51,826 bases of DNA from Streptomyces acidicola (GTDB lineage Bacteria; Actinomycetota; Actinomycetes; Streptomycetales; Streptomycetaceae), in NCBI RefSeq assembly GCF_009377235.1, contig NZ_VMNX01000037.1, positions 1 through 51,826 on the forward strand. Reading direction: 5' to 3'. The notes under the pieces were generated by a model. That model made no database searches. It saw only the letters and a list, made by a program, of their open reading frames with translations, and was not told the origin of the DNA. This document shows, piece by piece, positions 37,095-45,806 of the stretch. Made by a program: the position numbers and the translations under genes. How positions within the stretch are numbered: the first letter of the stretch is position 1; every line of letters starts with the position of its first letter.

Positions 37095-37328
37095 GTGGTA
37101 CAGGCGTACATCCTGATCCAGACGGAGGTCGGCAAGGCGTCGACCGTCGCCGAGACGATCAGCAAGATTCCTGGGGTCATCCAGGCCGAGGACGTGACAG
37201 GACCGTATGACGTGATCGTTCGCGCACAGGCCGACACGGTCGATGATCTCGGCCGCATGGTGGTCGCCAAAGTCCAGCAAGTGGACGGCCTCACCCGCAC
37301 CCTGACCTGCCCGGTCGTGCACCTGTAG
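37095..37328 (+). CDS. Stand-alone Lrp/AsnC ligand-binding (RAM) domain protein
   Basis: A 77-aa protein made only of the amino-acid-binding RAM domain: VQAYILIQTEVGKASTVAET, IPGVIQAEDVTGPYDVIVRA and TRTLTCPVVHL. There is no helix-turn-helix, so it cannot bind DNA by itself; such proteins may sense amino acids or partner with full-length Lrp proteins. The start is GTG 37095 with GGAGG 5 nt upstream. It is followed after 21 bp by the lipoprotein gene. Confidence 0.9.
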   Translation: MVQAYILIQTEVGKASTVAETISKIPGVIQAEDVTGPYDVIVRAQADTVDDLGRMVVAKVQQVDGLTRTLTCPVVHL

Positions 37329-37349
37329 CCCCCGTCTACCCTTTGGCCG

Positions 37350-37859
37350 GTGAACACCTTCCGTCCCCGGCACCGCATCCTTGTCGGGCTGCCCGTCCTG
37401 GCCCTGCTGATCGTCACCGCGGGCTGTTCCTCCAGCGACGCCGGCGACTCGGCTGCGGTTCCCAGCCCGGACCCGAAGGTCGCCGGGCTGTGCCGGAACC
37501 TGGACGAGGCGCTGCCGGACAAGGTGGACGGTCTCAACCGCGAGGATCCCGAGCCCCGGTCAGCGCTGACCGCGGGCTGGGGAGGCTCGGCGATCATACT
37601 GCGCTGCGGTGTCGAGCGGCCCCCGAAGATGACCGACCCCAAGGTGGCGAAGGGCAGCGACCCGGACGCGGTGGCCGGGGGCGTGAACGGTGTGGACTGG
37701 CTGATGGAGAAGCGGGACGACGACTCGTACCGCTTCACCTGCGCGAACCGCACCGCGTACGTGGAGGTCACCGTGGCGAAGGGGCGCGACGGCTCGGGTG
37801 CGCTCATCGACCTGGCCGGGGCGGTCAAGAAGGCGATACCGGAAGGCATCGCCGACTGA
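37350..37859 (+). CDS. DUF3515 lipoprotein
   Basis: A 169-aa exported lipoprotein. A basic N-terminus (MNTFRPRHR) is followed by a hydrophobic core and the lipobox VTAGC (Cys near 26), then a mature domain with paired cysteines (LCRNL, LRCGV, FTCAN). The family is actinobacterial with unknown function and is commonly found beside ddl and thiL. The start GTG 37350 has a weak ribosome binding site. Confidence 0.85.
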   Translation: MNTFRPRHRILVGLPVLALLIVTAGCSSSDAGDSAAVPSPDPKVAGLCRNLDEALPDKVDGLNREDPEPRSALTAGWGGSAIILRCGVERPPKMTDPKVAKGSDPDAVAGGVNGVDWLMEKRDDDSYRFTCANRTAYVEVTVAKGRDGSGALIDLAGAVKKAIPEGIAD

Positions 37860-37937
37860 GCGCTCCGCTGCGAGGGGCGTTGCGGCGCCGTTGTGGAACG
37901 GGCCGTCGGTCAACTGCGGGTCCGATGTGGCTGGTCG

Positions 37938-38014
37938 CTCCCCCACTCTCGGCTTCTCCCCCACTCTCGACTTCGCTCGAGCGGGGGGACCCCCATGAGC
38001 GGGGGGACCCCCAT
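37938..38014. repeat. Two adjacent 18-bp tandem duplications
   Basis: CTCCCCCACTCTCGGCTT (37938-37955) is repeated with one mismatch at 37956-37973, and GAGCGGGGGGACCCCCAT (37979-37996) is repeated exactly at 37997-38014. The two unit types are partly complementary, so the block can fold. It lies between the DUF3515 gene and ddl, which are convergent, and runs into the dispersed repeat at 38014-38050. Confidence 0.85.
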
Positions 38015-38050
38015 CGCGGCGGAGCCGCACAATGTCACAGCCCCGCGGCC
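38014..38050. repeat. Dispersed extragenic repeat, copy 2
   Basis: It contains GCGGCGGAGCCGC followed by TCACAGCCCCGCG and resembles 25211-25246. It sits just after the ddl stop codon (minus strand), where it could act as a terminator. Confidence 0.7.
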
Positions 38051-38064
38051 CTTCCGGGCGCGAC

Positions 38065-39222
38065 TCACCGTAGTCCGGTGGACCTCCGCAACGCCGCCTG
38101 CACCAGCCGGTCCACCAGCTCCGGGTAGCCGATCCCGCTCGCCTGCCACATTTGCGGGTACATGGAGATCGGTGTGAAACCGGGCAGCGTGTTGATCTCG
38201 TTGATCACGAACTCACCGTCCTCGGTGAGGAAGAAGTCCGCACGGACCAGGCCCTCGCAGGAGACGGCCTCGAAGGCGTCCACGGCGAGACGCCGGACCT
38301 CGGCGGTCTGCTCGTCGGTGAGTGGGGCGGGCACGATGCCGGGGGTAGAGTCGATGTACTTGGCCTCGAAGTCGTAGTACGCGTGGGCCTCGGGCGGCGG
38401 GATCTCGGCGGGCACCGACGCGCGCGGGCCGTCCTCGAACTCCAGGACCCCGCACTCGATCTCACGGCCGCGCAGCGCCGCCTCGACGAGGATCTTCGGG
38501 TCGTGCTGCTGGGCCACCGCGATCGCCTCGTCCAGGCCGGACAGCTCGTCGACCTTGGTGATGCCGATCGAGGACCCCGCGCGCGCGGGCTTCACGAACA
38601 GCGGCCAGCCGTGCTCGCCCGCGAAGTCGATGATCTTCTTGCGGGCGGCGGACTCGTCGCGCTCCCACTCACGCGGCCGGATCACCACGTACGGGCCGAC
38701 CTTGAGTCCGAAGGAGGTGAACACCCGCTTCATGTACTCCTTGTCCTGGCCGACGGCCGAGGCGAGGACGCCCGAGCCGACGTACGGGACCCCGGAGAGC
38801 TCCAGCAGGCCCTGGAGGGTGCCGTCCTCGCCGTACGGGCCGTGCAGCACGGGGAAGACGACGTCGACCTCACCCAGCGCCTTGGGGACCGATCCGGGCT
38901 CGCTGTAGACGACTTCGCGGTTGGCCGGGTCGACGGGGAGGATCACACCGCCCTCGGCGGACTCGGCGAGCTGCTCGACCTCCGGCGGGCGCCGGTCGAT
39001 GATCGCCATGCGTTCCGGCTCGTCCGCCGTGAGCACCCAGCGGCCGTCCCGGGTGATGCCGATCGGCAGGACGTCGTACTTCGTCCGGTCGATGGCGCTG
39101 AGGACGGCGCCGGCGGTGACCATGGAGATCCCGTGCTCGGAGCTGCGGCCGCCGAAGACGACGGCCACACGCGGCTTGCGAGGCGGCTGGCCAGGGCTCT
39201 GGGGGAGGTTCTCGGTGCTCAT
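38065..39222 (-). CDS. ddlA: D-alanine--D-alanine ligase
   Basis: Makes the D-Ala-D-Ala dipeptide of peptidoglycan, 385 aa. ATP-grasp motifs: VAVVFGGRSSEHGISM near the N-terminus, FPVLHGPYGEDGTLQGLLE, FVKPARAGSSIGITKV, and the metal-binding NEINTLPGFTPISMYPQMW. The Tyr/Phe specificity position was not resolved. The start ATG 39220-39222 has no Shine-Dalgarno but is preceded by a promoter-like element that would give a leaderless mRNA. Confidence 0.96.
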   Translation of the reverse strand: MSTENLPQSPGQPPRKPRVAVVFGGRSSEHGISMVTAGAVLSAIDRTKYDVLPIGITRDGRWVLTADEPERMAIIDRRPPEVEQLAESAEGGVILPVDPANREVVYSEPGSVPKALGEVDVVFPVLHGPYGEDGTLQGLLELSGVPYVGSGVLASAVGQDKEYMKRVFTSFGLKVGPYVVIRPREWERDESAARKKIIDFAGEHGWPLFVKPARAGSSIGITKVDELSGLDEAIAVAQQHDPKILVEAALRGREIECGVLEFEDGPRASVPAEIPPPEAHAYYDFEAKYIDSTPGIVPAPLTDEQTAEVRRLAVDAFEAVSCEGLVRADFFLTEDGEFVINEINTLPGFTPISMYPQMWQASGIGYPELVDRLVQAALRRSTGLR

Positions 39223-39231
39223 ATCGGGTTG

Positions 39232-39260
39232 AGCGTACCCGGAGGTAGGGGGCAAGTCAG
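39232..39260 (-). promoter_or_regulatory. Predicted ddlA promoter (leaderless)
   Basis: On the minus strand CTGACT (39260-39255) and TACGCT (39237-39232) are separated by 17 bp, a sigma-70-like pair. Only 9 nt lie between TACGCT and the ddlA ATG, so transcription would start at or next to the ATG. This fits the absence of a ribosome binding site. Confidence 0.55.
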
Positions 39261-39327
39261 CGTCCCCCGGCCCGCGAGTGGGCCGAAGGGACGCGCGCCG
39301 AGCACTGCGGCCGCCCGGCAACGTACC

Positions 39328-40338
39328 TCAGTGGCGCTCCGGCTTGGCGCTGCGCGACATCAGTTCCTTGAGGGCGACGACGGGCGGCTTGCCCTCGTGG
39401 ACGATGCCGACGACGGTCTCCGTGATGGGCATGTCGACGCCGTGGCGGCGCGCCAAGTCCAGTACGGACTCACAGGACTTGACGCCCTCGGCGGTCTGCC
39501 GGGTGACCGCGATGGTCTCCTGGAGGGTCATGCCCTTGCCGAGGTTGGTGCCGAAGGTGTGGTTGCGGGACAGGGGCGAGGAGCAGGTGGCCACCAGGTC
39601 GCCGAGCCCGGCCAGTCCGGAGAACGTCAGCGGGTCGGCGCCCATCACCAGGCCCAGCCGGGTGGTCTCGGCGAGTCCGCGCGTGATGAGCGAGCCCTTG
39701 GCGTTGTCGCCGAGGCCCATGCCGTCCGCGATGCCGACGGCGAGGCCGATGACGTTCTTCACGGCGCCGCCGAGCTCGCAGCCGACCACGTCGGTGTTGG
39801 TGTACGGGCGGAAGTACGGCGTGTGGCAGGCGGCCTGGATGCGCTTGGCGACGGTCTCGTCGGTGCAGGCGACCACGGAGGCGGCCGGCATGCGGGCGGC
39901 GATCTCGCGGGCGAGGTTGGGCCCGGTGACCACGGCGACGCGGTCCTGGCCGACCTTGGCGACGTCCTCGACGACCTCGCTCATCCGCATGGCGGAACCG
40001 AGTTCGACGCCCTTCATGAGGGAGACGAGCACCGTGTCCGGGGCCAGCAGGGGCACCCATTCGGCGAGGTTGCCGCGCAGGGTCTGCGAGGGGACGGCGA
40101 GGACGGTGAAGTCGGCGTGGGCGGCGGCCTCGGCGGGGTCCGTGGTGGCCCGGAGGTTCGCCGGGAGCTCGACGCCAGGCAGGTAGTCGGCGTTGGTCCG
40201 GGCGGAGTTGACCGCATCCGCGAGTTCCGCGCGCCGTCCCCACAGGACGACGTCGCACCCCGCGTCGGCGAGCACCATCCCGAAGGCCGTGCCCCACGAA
40301 CCGGTGCCGAAGACGGCCGCCTTGACCGGCTTGCTCAC
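39328..40338 (-). CDS. gpsA: Glycerol-3-phosphate dehydrogenase [NAD(P)+]
   Basis: Makes sn-glycerol 3-phosphate for phospholipids, 336 aa. It has the nucleotide-binding AAVFGTGSWGTAFG (about 7-20), LVSLMKGVE, the catalytic Lys region GGAVKNVIGLAVGIADG, and GLGDLVATCSSPLSRN. The GTG start (40336-40338) overlaps the plsC stop by 4 bp (GTGA). The neighbouring plsC uses its product, so the two form a lipid-precursor operon. Confidence 0.96.
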   Translation of the reverse strand: MSKPVKAAVFGTGSWGTAFGMVLADAGCDVVLWGRRAELADAVNSARTNADYLPGVELPANLRATTDPAEAAAHADFTVLAVPSQTLRGNLAEWVPLLAPDTVLVSLMKGVELGSAMRMSEVVEDVAKVGQDRVAVVTGPNLAREIAARMPAASVVACTDETVAKRIQAACHTPYFRPYTNTDVVGCELGGAVKNVIGLAVGIADGMGLGDNAKGSLITRGLAETTRLGLVMGADPLTFSGLAGLGDLVATCSSPLSRNHTFGTNLGKGMTLQETIAVTRQTAEGVKSCESVLDLARRHGVDMPITETVVGIVHEGKPPVVALKELMSRSAKPERH

Positions 40339-41132
40339 GTGCTCTGCCCCTCTTCCTGTCCCTGCTTGCCCAGGGCGTGCTGCTGCTCGGCCCTGTCCGT
40401 GTGCGTGGCCCGGCGGCGCTGCTCGATGCGCACCAGCTTCGGGTCGTACGGCGTCTCGGGCGCCTTCTCACCGCGGATGATCTCAAGTTGCGCGGTGATG
40501 GCGGCCATGATGACCTCGGTTGCCTCTTTCAGGAGCTCCGGTGTCATCTCATGGTCGTAGAAGCGCGAGAGGTCCACCGGCGGGCCCGCCAGCACGTGAT
40601 GGGTCTTGCGCGGAAGGATGTTGGGCTTCTTGGCGTACGGCGGCAGCAGCAGGTTGGCGCCCCACTGGGCCACCGGGATCACCGGGCATCTGGTCTGCAG
40701 GGCGACCCGTGCGGCTCCCGTCTTGCCGGCCATGGGCCACAGGCCGGGGTCGCGGGTGAGGGTGCCCTCGGGGTAGAACGCGACGCATTCCCCGCGCTCC
40801 ACGGCCTCGATCGCGGCGCGGAAGGCGCTCAGCGCGTCACTGCTCTCCCGGTAGACGGGGATCTGTCCGGTGCCGCGCATCGCGGCACCCACGAATCCCT
40901 TCTTGAAAAGCCCGCTCTTCGCGAGGAATCGCGGAACGCGCCCGGTGTTGTACTGAAAGTGCCCGTATGCGACGGGGTCCACGTGGGAATTGTGGTTCAC
41001 CACGGTGATAAATCCACCGGCGGCCGGAATGTTCTCCATTCCACGCCAGTCCCGCTTGAGCAGAACCACCAGCGGCGGTTTGCAGAGGACCGCTGCGAAG
41101 CGGTACCAGAAGCCGATTCTGCGGCGGGACAC
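40335..41132 (-). CDS. plsC: 1-acyl-sn-glycerol-3-phosphate acyltransferase (PlsC-like)
   Basis: Membrane-associated acyltransferase, 265 aa. It has the catalytic NHNSHVD (HX4D type), the FYPEGTLTRDP motif binding the phosphate, and PVIPVAQWG. The GTG 41130-41132 (VSRRRIGFWYRF) has GAGGAAGG 7 nt upstream; the open frame further upstream is antisense to cofC and was rejected. Coupled to gpsA. It diverges from cofC across about 190 bp. Confidence 0.93.
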   Translation of the reverse strand: MSRRRIGFWYRFAAVLCKPPLVVLLKRDWRGMENIPAAGGFITVVNHNSHVDPVAYGHFQYNTGRVPRFLAKSGLFKKGFVGAAMRGTGQIPVYRESSDALSAFRAAIEAVERGECVAFYPEGTLTRDPGLWPMAGKTGAARVALQTRCPVIPVAQWGANLLLPPYAKKPNILPRKTHHVLAGPPVDLSRFYDHEMTPELLKEATEVIMAAITAQLEIIRGEKAPETPYDPKLVRIEQRRRATHTDRAEQQHALGKQGQEEGQST

Positions 41133-41325
41133 GCGGACACCTTCCTCTAGAACCTGGGGCCAGAGGCCCTGGGAGCCGCACAAGTGTGACCCCAAGCCGA
41201 CGGTCTGTCGAGAACACCGTACGCCCCGAGGGTCGGAGCACCGGAGCACGGCGCTTTGGGGGCCGGGTGAGAATGGCCGCGGCAATCCACGGGCGAAGGC
41301 CCGGCGACGGAGGAGCGGAGCGCTC

Positions 41326-41964
41326 GTGCAGTGGACCCTGGTCGTGCCCCTGAAGCCGCTGGCGCACGCCAAGAGCAGGCTCTCGGACACCGCCGGCGAT
41401 GCGGTGCGCCCGGGGCTGGTGCTCGCGTTCGCGCAGGACACGGTGGCCGCGGCGCTGTCCTGTCCCGCCGTCCGGGATGTGGCAGTCGTCACCGACGACG
41501 GCCTCGCGGGCCGTGAGCTGGGCGCGCTGGGCGCCCGGATCGTTCCCGACGCCCCGGGAGCGGGTCTGAACGCCGCTCTGGCCCACGGGGAGGCGGTCGT
41601 CCGCACGTTGCGGTCCAGGCGGCCGGTGGCGGCTCTGAACGCCGATCTGCCGGCTCTGCGTCCCGCGGAATTGGCCCGGGTCCTGGACGCGGCCGCGGAA
41701 TTCCCGCGCGCTTTCCTCGCGGACGCCGCCGCAATGGGTACGACTCTGCTGGCCGCGGCCCCCGGTGCGGAATTGCTCCCGGCGTTCGGCACCGCTTCCC
41801 GCACCCGCCATCGCGCCTCGGGAGCCGTGGAGCTCGCCCTCGACGCCGTGGACTCCGTACGCCAGGACGTGGACACCGGCGAGGACCTGCGGGCGGCGCT
41901 GGCGCTGGGGGTGGGTCCCCGTACAGCCGCCGCGGCCGCGCGGCTCCTGATGCCCGGACAGTAG
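41326..41964 (+). CDS. cofC: 2-phospho-L-lactate/phosphoenolpyruvate guanylyltransferase (F420 synthesis)
   Basis: A 212-aa nucleotidyltransferase-fold enzyme (CofC/FbiD) that activates the phospho-acid for coenzyme F420. Motifs: WTLVVPLKPLAHAKSRLS, VAVVTDDG, ALNADLPALRPAEL, DVDTGEDLRAAL. The C-terminus is Ala-rich. The GTG 41326 has GGAG 5 nt upstream. F420 enzymes could include LLM-class oxidoreductases such as the one at 11025. It is followed 10 bp later by a 67-aa gene, probably co-transcribed. Confidence 0.92.
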   Translation: MQWTLVVPLKPLAHAKSRLSDTAGDAVRPGLVLAFAQDTVAAALSCPAVRDVAVVTDDGLAGRELGALGARIVPDAPGAGLNAALAHGEAVVRTLRSRRPVAALNADLPALRPAELARVLDAAAEFPRAFLADAAAMGTTLLAAAPGAELLPAFGTASRTRHRASGAVELALDAVDSVRQDVDTGEDLRAALALGVGPRTAAAAARLLMPGQ

Positions 41965-41974
41965 GCTGCGCATC

Positions 41975-42178
41975 ATGCAGGCGACCGCATACACGTACGA
42001 CCCCGAAACCCGCAGCGGCCAGGTGCTGCTCGACGACGGCACCCCGGTGCCGTTCGACGCCGCGGCATTCGACGCGGGCGGCCTGCGGCTGCTGCGCCCG
42101 GGCCAGCGCGTACGCATCGAAACCGAGGGAGAGGGCGGGACCCGCCGGATCACCCTGGTGACGCTGCAGACCTTCTGA
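41975..42178 (+). CDS. Small conserved protein of unknown function (CSD-like fold suspected)
   Basis: A 67-aa protein, MQATAYTYDPETRSGQVLLD at the start and GQRVRIETEGEGGTRRITLV near the end. The pattern of short beta strands with a glycine-rich loop suggests a small OB or cold-shock-like fold, but I see no RNP motif. No clear Shine-Dalgarno precedes ATG 41975. It lies 10 bp after cofC and ends before a strong terminator. Confidence 0.75.
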   Translation: MQATAYTYDPETRSGQVLLDDGTPVPFDAAAFDAGGLRLLRPGQRVRIETEGEGGTRRITLVTLQTF

Positions 42179-42291
42179 GTCCGCCCCGCCGGAACACCCC
42201 TCCGAGCCCGGCAAACACAGCACTCCGGCACTCCAGGAAGCCCCCCGAGCAGGGGAAGGCGCCCGAAGGCGCGGACCCCCGGAAACGCCGC

Positions 42292-42333
42292 GGGCCGGGC
42301 TCCCTGTGGGAGTCCGGCCCGGCGCGTGGTTTT
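42292..42333 (+). terminator. Terminator after the cofC operon
   Basis: GGGCCGGGCTCCC (42292-42304) pairs with GGGAGTCCGGCCC (42308-42320), including one G-U pair, with a 3-nt loop. A TTTT at 42330-42333 follows shortly. It also faces the hupS 3' end (42346) and may act on both strands. Confidence 0.75.
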
Positions 42334-42345
42334 CTGCGTCCCGGC

Positions 42346-42972
42346 TTACCTGCGGGTGGTGGCCTTCTTGGCGGTGGTCTTGCGTGCCGTCGTCTTCTTG
42401 GCGGGCGCCTTCTTCGCCGCCGCCTTCTTCGCCGGGGCCTTCTTCGCCGTCGCCTTCTTGGCGGTGGTCTTCTTCGCCGCGGCCTTCTTCGCCGCGGCCG
42501 TGGTCTTCTTCGCGGGGGCCTTCTTCGCCGCGGCCTTCTTCGCCGCGGCCGTGACCTTCTTGGCGGGCGCCTTCTTCGCCGCCGCCTTCTTCGCGGCGGT
42601 CTTCTTGGCCGCGGCCTTCTTGACCGCCGAAACACCGCCGGTCAGGCTGCCCTTGGGCGCCTTCTTCACGGCGACCTCGCCACCGCGCGGCAGCTTCTTC
42701 GTACCGCTCACCAGGTCCTTGAAACCCTGACCAGCGCGGAAGCGGGGCACCGAGGTCTTCTTGACCCGAACCCGCTCACCCGTCTGCGGGTTGCGGGCGT
42801 AACGGGCCGGACGATCAACCTTCTCGAACGAACCGAAACCGGTGACCGAGACCCGTTCACCCGCGACCGTCGCACGGACGATGGCGTCCAGTACCGCGTC
42901 AACCGCGTCGGCGGCCTGCTGGCGGCCTCCGAGCTTGTCCGCAATCGCTTCTACGAGCTGCGCCTTGTTCAC
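42346..42972 (-). CDS. hupS: HU-type nucleoid protein with lysine-rich tail (HupS)
   Basis: A 208-aa actinobacterial HU. Residues 1-92 are a normal HU domain ([36 protein letters not shown]). Residues about 100-208 are a histone H1-like tail of [10 protein letters not shown] and TTAKK repeats that bind DNA nonspecifically. In Streptomyces the tailed HupS condenses spore nucleoids. The GTG 42970-42972 has AAGGGGA upstream. The upstream region is unusually AT-rich and carries a good promoter. Confidence 0.96.
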   Translation of the reverse strand: MNKAQLVEAIADKLGGRQQAADAVDAVLDAIVRATVAGERVSVTGFGSFEKVDRPARYARNPQTGERVRVKKTSVPRFRAGQGFKDLVSGTKKLPRGGEVAVKKAPKGSLTGGVSAVKKAAAKKTAAKKAAAKKAPAKKVTAAAKKAAAKKAPAKKTTAAAKKAAAKKTTAKKATAKKAPAKKAAAKKAPAKKTTARKTTAKKATTRR

Positions 42973-43023
42973 GTCTTCCCCTTCGGAGACATTGCCAGAA
43001 CGAAACAGTTCAAGCTTTTTCGC

Positions 43024-43053
43024 ACGTTAGGCAGATATATACCGCAAATCAAA
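43024..43053 (-). promoter_or_regulatory. Predicted hupS promoter
   Basis: On the minus strand TTTGAT (43053-43048) and TAACGT (43029-43024) are spaced by 18 bp, with an AT-rich spacer containing TATATA. It lies about 52-81 bp upstream of the hupS start. The AT content is exceptional for this window. Confidence 0.55.
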
Positions 43054-43110
43054 CACGAAACGGGCTAATCACCCTTGTGCCGCAGCGGACTCGGACTGTC
43101 GCGGAGTTCC

Positions 43111-43341
43111 TCAGCGGTCCTCTTCAGGGATCCGGCCCTCGTCGAGGTCCTTCATGAAGCTCTCCAGACGCCTTGCCGCGTCGACGATGTCGTGCTTGGC
43201 CACGGCCGTAATGACCAGCAGCTTCCGGTTCAGCGCCATCCGTACGCCCTCCGGGACTTGCGATGCGCGCACCCTTGCGTGCGCTTCCTTGAGCCGGTCC
43301 GCGACTGCCGTATAGAGCTCGAGTTGGCCGTCGTGTTCCAT
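43111..43341 (-). CDS. Small conserved protein of unknown function
   Basis: A 76-aa mostly helical protein beginning MEHDGQLELYTAVADRLKEA and ending MKDLDEGRIPEEDR. I do not recognise a motif. ATG 43339-43341 has no Shine-Dalgarno. A GCACA-N3-TGTGC dyad (43342-43354) touches the start codon, and CACAAT on the minus strand ends about 6 nt upstream, so the mRNA may be leaderless and repressible there. It lies between hupS and leuD on the same strand. Confidence 0.7.
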   Translation of the reverse strand: MEHDGQLELYTAVADRLKEAHARVRASQVPEGVRMALNRKLLVITAVAKHDIVDAARRLESFMKDLDEGRIPEEDR

Positions 43342-43500
43342 GCACAGATTGTGCCATCTGGGGCGAGTTGTCGCCTGCGCAGGGGGCAACTACCGTCTCC
43401 CAGCGGCCTTCCGGGCGCCTCGGCGCATCGCGGTCACGAGATTCGGTTACCCCGCCAAACCCCCTTGCAACCTGCGGAGTTGCCATGTCTCCCCAGTCCG

Positions 43501-43575
43501 CCGCAACCCCTGGCGGGGCCAGACACGGCTGTACCCCCAACCGTCCACGATTGGGGGTACAGAGGGGTGTTGCGG
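43501..43575. other. Large nested inverted repeat downstream of leuD
   Basis: The inner arms CTGTACCCCCAA (43529-43540) and TTGGGGGTACAG (43551-43562) match perfectly over a 10-nt loop. The outer arms CCGCAAC (43501-43507) and GTTGCGG (43569-43575) also match, with CCCC/GGGG beside them. It lies about 90-160 bp after the leuD stop and may end the leuCD transcript, but it has no U tract. Nothing else was found in 43355-43664. Confidence 0.6.
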
Positions 43576-43664
43576 TGGCTGGAATCGGCCTTGTGCCGAA
43601 GCCGGTGCGTCCTGCACGGGGACCAGGGGGCGCCCCCCTCGGGGCACCCTCACCGGCGCCGGTC

Positions 43665-44258
43665 TCAGACCACCAGCGTCCGCGGCTTGTACGCGGGGCG
43701 CTTCGCCTCGTACGCGGCGATGTCGGCCTCGTTCTGGAGCGTGATGGAGATGTCGTCCAGCCCGTTCAGCAGCCGCCAGCGGGAGTTCTCGTCCAGCTCG
43801 AAGGAGGCGGTGATGCCCTCGGCCCGCACCTCACGAGCCTCAAGGTCCACAGTGACCTCAGCCGTCGCGTCCTTCTCCGTGAGCTCCCACAGCGCATCCA
43901 CGATCTTCTGCTCCAGGACGACCGTGAGCAGGCCGTTCTTGAGCGAGTTGCCGCGGAAGATGTCGGCGAAGCGGGACGAGATCACGGCCTTGAAACCGTA
44001 GTTCTGCAGCGCCCACACGGCGTGCTCACGAGAGGAGCCCGTGCCGAAGTCGGGGCCGGCGACCAGGACCGTGGCGCCCTCGCGCTCGGGCCGGTTGAGC
44101 ACGAACTCCGGGTCCTTGCGCCAGGCCTCGAACAGCCCGTCCTCGAACCCGTCCCGGGTCACCTTCTTGAGCCAGTGGGCGGGGATGATCTGGTCGGTGT
44201 CGACGTTGCTGCGGCGCAGCGGGACGGCCCGACCGGTGTGCGTGGTGAATGCTTCCAT
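43665..44258 (-). CDS. leuD: 3-isopropylmalate dehydratase small subunit
   Basis: Small subunit of the leucine-pathway isomerase that converts 2- to 3-isopropylmalate, 197 aa. It has [16 protein letters not shown] at the N-terminus and [17 protein letters not shown], which contacts the substrate, near 70-85. The start ATG 44256-44258. It follows leuC by 5 bp on the minus strand. Confidence 0.97.
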   Translation of the reverse strand: MEAFTTHTGRAVPLRRSNVDTDQIIPAHWLKKVTRDGFEDGLFEAWRKDPEFVLNRPEREGATVLVAGPDFGTGSSREHAVWALQNYGFKAVISSRFADIFRGNSLKNGLLTVVLEQKIVDALWELTEKDATAEVTVDLEAREVRAEGITASFELDENSRWRLLNGLDDISITLQNEADIAAYEAKRPAYKPRTLVV

Positions 44259-44263
44259 GGCTC

Positions 44264-45694
44264 TCAGACTCCAGCGGGCGTACGGACGTCGGCGTCGGAC
44301 AGTTCGGCGGGCGAGGCCAGGTGCCCCAGGACGGCCGTCGCGGCGGCCACCTGCGGAGAGACCAGGTGCGTCCGGCCGCCCTTGCCCTGCCGGCCCTCGA
44401 AGTTGCGGTTGGAGGTGGAGGCGGACCGCTCACCGGGGGCGAGCTGGTCGGGGTTCATGCCCAGACACATCGAGCAGCCCGCGTGCCGCCACTCGGCGCC
44501 GGCCTCCTTGAAGACAAGATCCAGGCCCTCGTCGACGGCCTGCAGGCCCACGCGCGCGGAGCCGGGGACGACCAGCATCCGTACGCCGTCGGCGACTTTG
44601 CGGCTCCGGAGGATCGCGGCGGCGGCGCGCAGGTCCTCGATGCGGCCGTTGGTGCAGGAACCCACGAAGACGGTATCCACCTTGATGTCGCGCAGCGGCT
44701 GTCCGGCGGTCAACCCCATGTACTCCAGGGCCTTTTCGGCGGCCAGGCGCTCCGAAGCGTCCTCGTACGAAGCCGGGTCGGGGACGGACGCCGAAAGCGG
44801 GGCACCCTGGCCGGGGTTGGTTCCCCAGGTGACGAACGGCGACAGCTCGCCGGCGTTGATGACGACCTCGGCGTCGAAGACGGCGTCGTCGTCCGTCCGC
44901 AGCGTCTTCCAGTAGGCGACGGCCGCGTCCCAGTCCTCGCCCTCGGGCGCGTGCGGACGGTCCTTGAGGTACGCGAAGGTGGTCTCGTCGGGGGCGATCA
45001 TGCCCGCGCGGGCGCCCGCCTCGATCGACATGTTGCAGATGGTCATGCGGGCCTCCATCGAGAGCTTCTCGATGGCGGAGCCGCGGTACTCCAGGATGTA
45101 GCCCTGGCCGCCGCCCGTACCGATCTTCGCGATGATCGCCAGGATCAGGTCCTTGGCGGTGACACCCTCGGGCAGCTCGCCCTCGACGGTGATCGCCATG
45201 GTCTTCGGACGGGCCAGCGGCAGCGTCTGGGTGGCCAGCACGTGCTCCACCTGGGAGGTGCCGATGCCGAACGCCAGCGCGCCGAAGGCGCCGTGCGTGG
45301 AGGTGTGGGAGTCACCGCACACGACCGTCGTACCGGGCTGGGTCAGGCCCAGCTGAGGGCCGACGACGTGCACGACGCCCTGCTCGACGTCGCCCAGCTG
45401 GTGCAGCCGGACGCCGAAGTCGGCGCAGTTCTTGCGCAGCGTCTCCAGCTGGACCCGGGAAACCGGGTCGGCGATGGGCTTGTCGATGTCGAGGGTCGGG
45501 GTGTTGTGGTCCTCGGTAGCGATGGTGAGGTCGAGGCGGCGCACGGTGCGGCCGCTCTTGCGGAGACCGTCGAAGGCCTGGGGGCTGGTCACCTCGTGCA
45601 GCAGGTGCAGATCGATGAAGAGGAGGTCGGGCTCGCCCTCGGCGCGCCGGACGACGTGGTCGTCCCAGACCTTCTCCGCGAGTGTCCTACCCAT
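44264..45694 (-). CDS. leuC: 3-isopropylmalate dehydratase large subunit
   Basis: Catalytic 4Fe-4S subunit, 476 aa. The three cluster cysteines are in [10 protein letters not shown] and [11 protein letters not shown]. Other signatures are [19 protein letters not shown] and the N-terminal [17 protein letters not shown]. The start ATG 45692-45694 has GGGGAAAG upstream. The 255-bp upstream region carries a leader inverted repeat and an IclR-type operator near ndgR. Confidence 0.97.
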   Translation of the reverse strand: MGRTLAEKVWDDHVVRRAEGEPDLLFIDLHLLHEVTSPQAFDGLRKSGRTVRRLDLTIATEDHNTPTLDIDKPIADPVSRVQLETLRKNCADFGVRLHQLGDVEQGVVHVVGPQLGLTQPGTTVVCGDSHTSTHGAFGALAFGIGTSQVEHVLATQTLPLARPKTMAITVEGELPEGVTAKDLILAIIAKIGTGGGQGYILEYRGSAIEKLSMEARMTICNMSIEAGARAGMIAPDETTFAYLKDRPHAPEGEDWDAAVAYWKTLRTDDDAVFDAEVVINAGELSPFVTWGTNPGQGAPLSASVPDPASYEDASERLAAEKALEYMGLTAGQPLRDIKVDTVFVGSCTNGRIEDLRAAAAILRSRKVADGVRMLVVPGSARVGLQAVDEGLDLVFKEAGAEWRHAGCSMCLGMNPDQLAPGERSASTSNRNFEGRQGKGGRTHLVSPQVAAATAVLGHLASPAELSDADVRTPAGV

Positions 45695-45739
45695 CGCTTT
45701 CCCCTTTTTTTGGGCTCGCTCGCCTCAGGGGCGCTACAG

Positions 45740-45806
45740 CCGGTGTCCGGGGTCCGATCGTGCTCGACCCTTCGGGCCTGAAGCGCGTTCGGCCCCTCGA
45801 CACCGG
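45740..45806 (-). promoter_or_regulatory. Potential leuC leader hairpin
   Basis: CCGGTGTC (45740-45747) pairs with GACACCGG (45799-45806), extended by GGGG against CCCC after one or two unpaired bases. In the leuC mRNA this would be a stem enclosing about 50 nt, 46 nt before the start codon. No leucine-rich leader peptide was seen, so classical attenuation is not supported. Confidence 0.4.
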
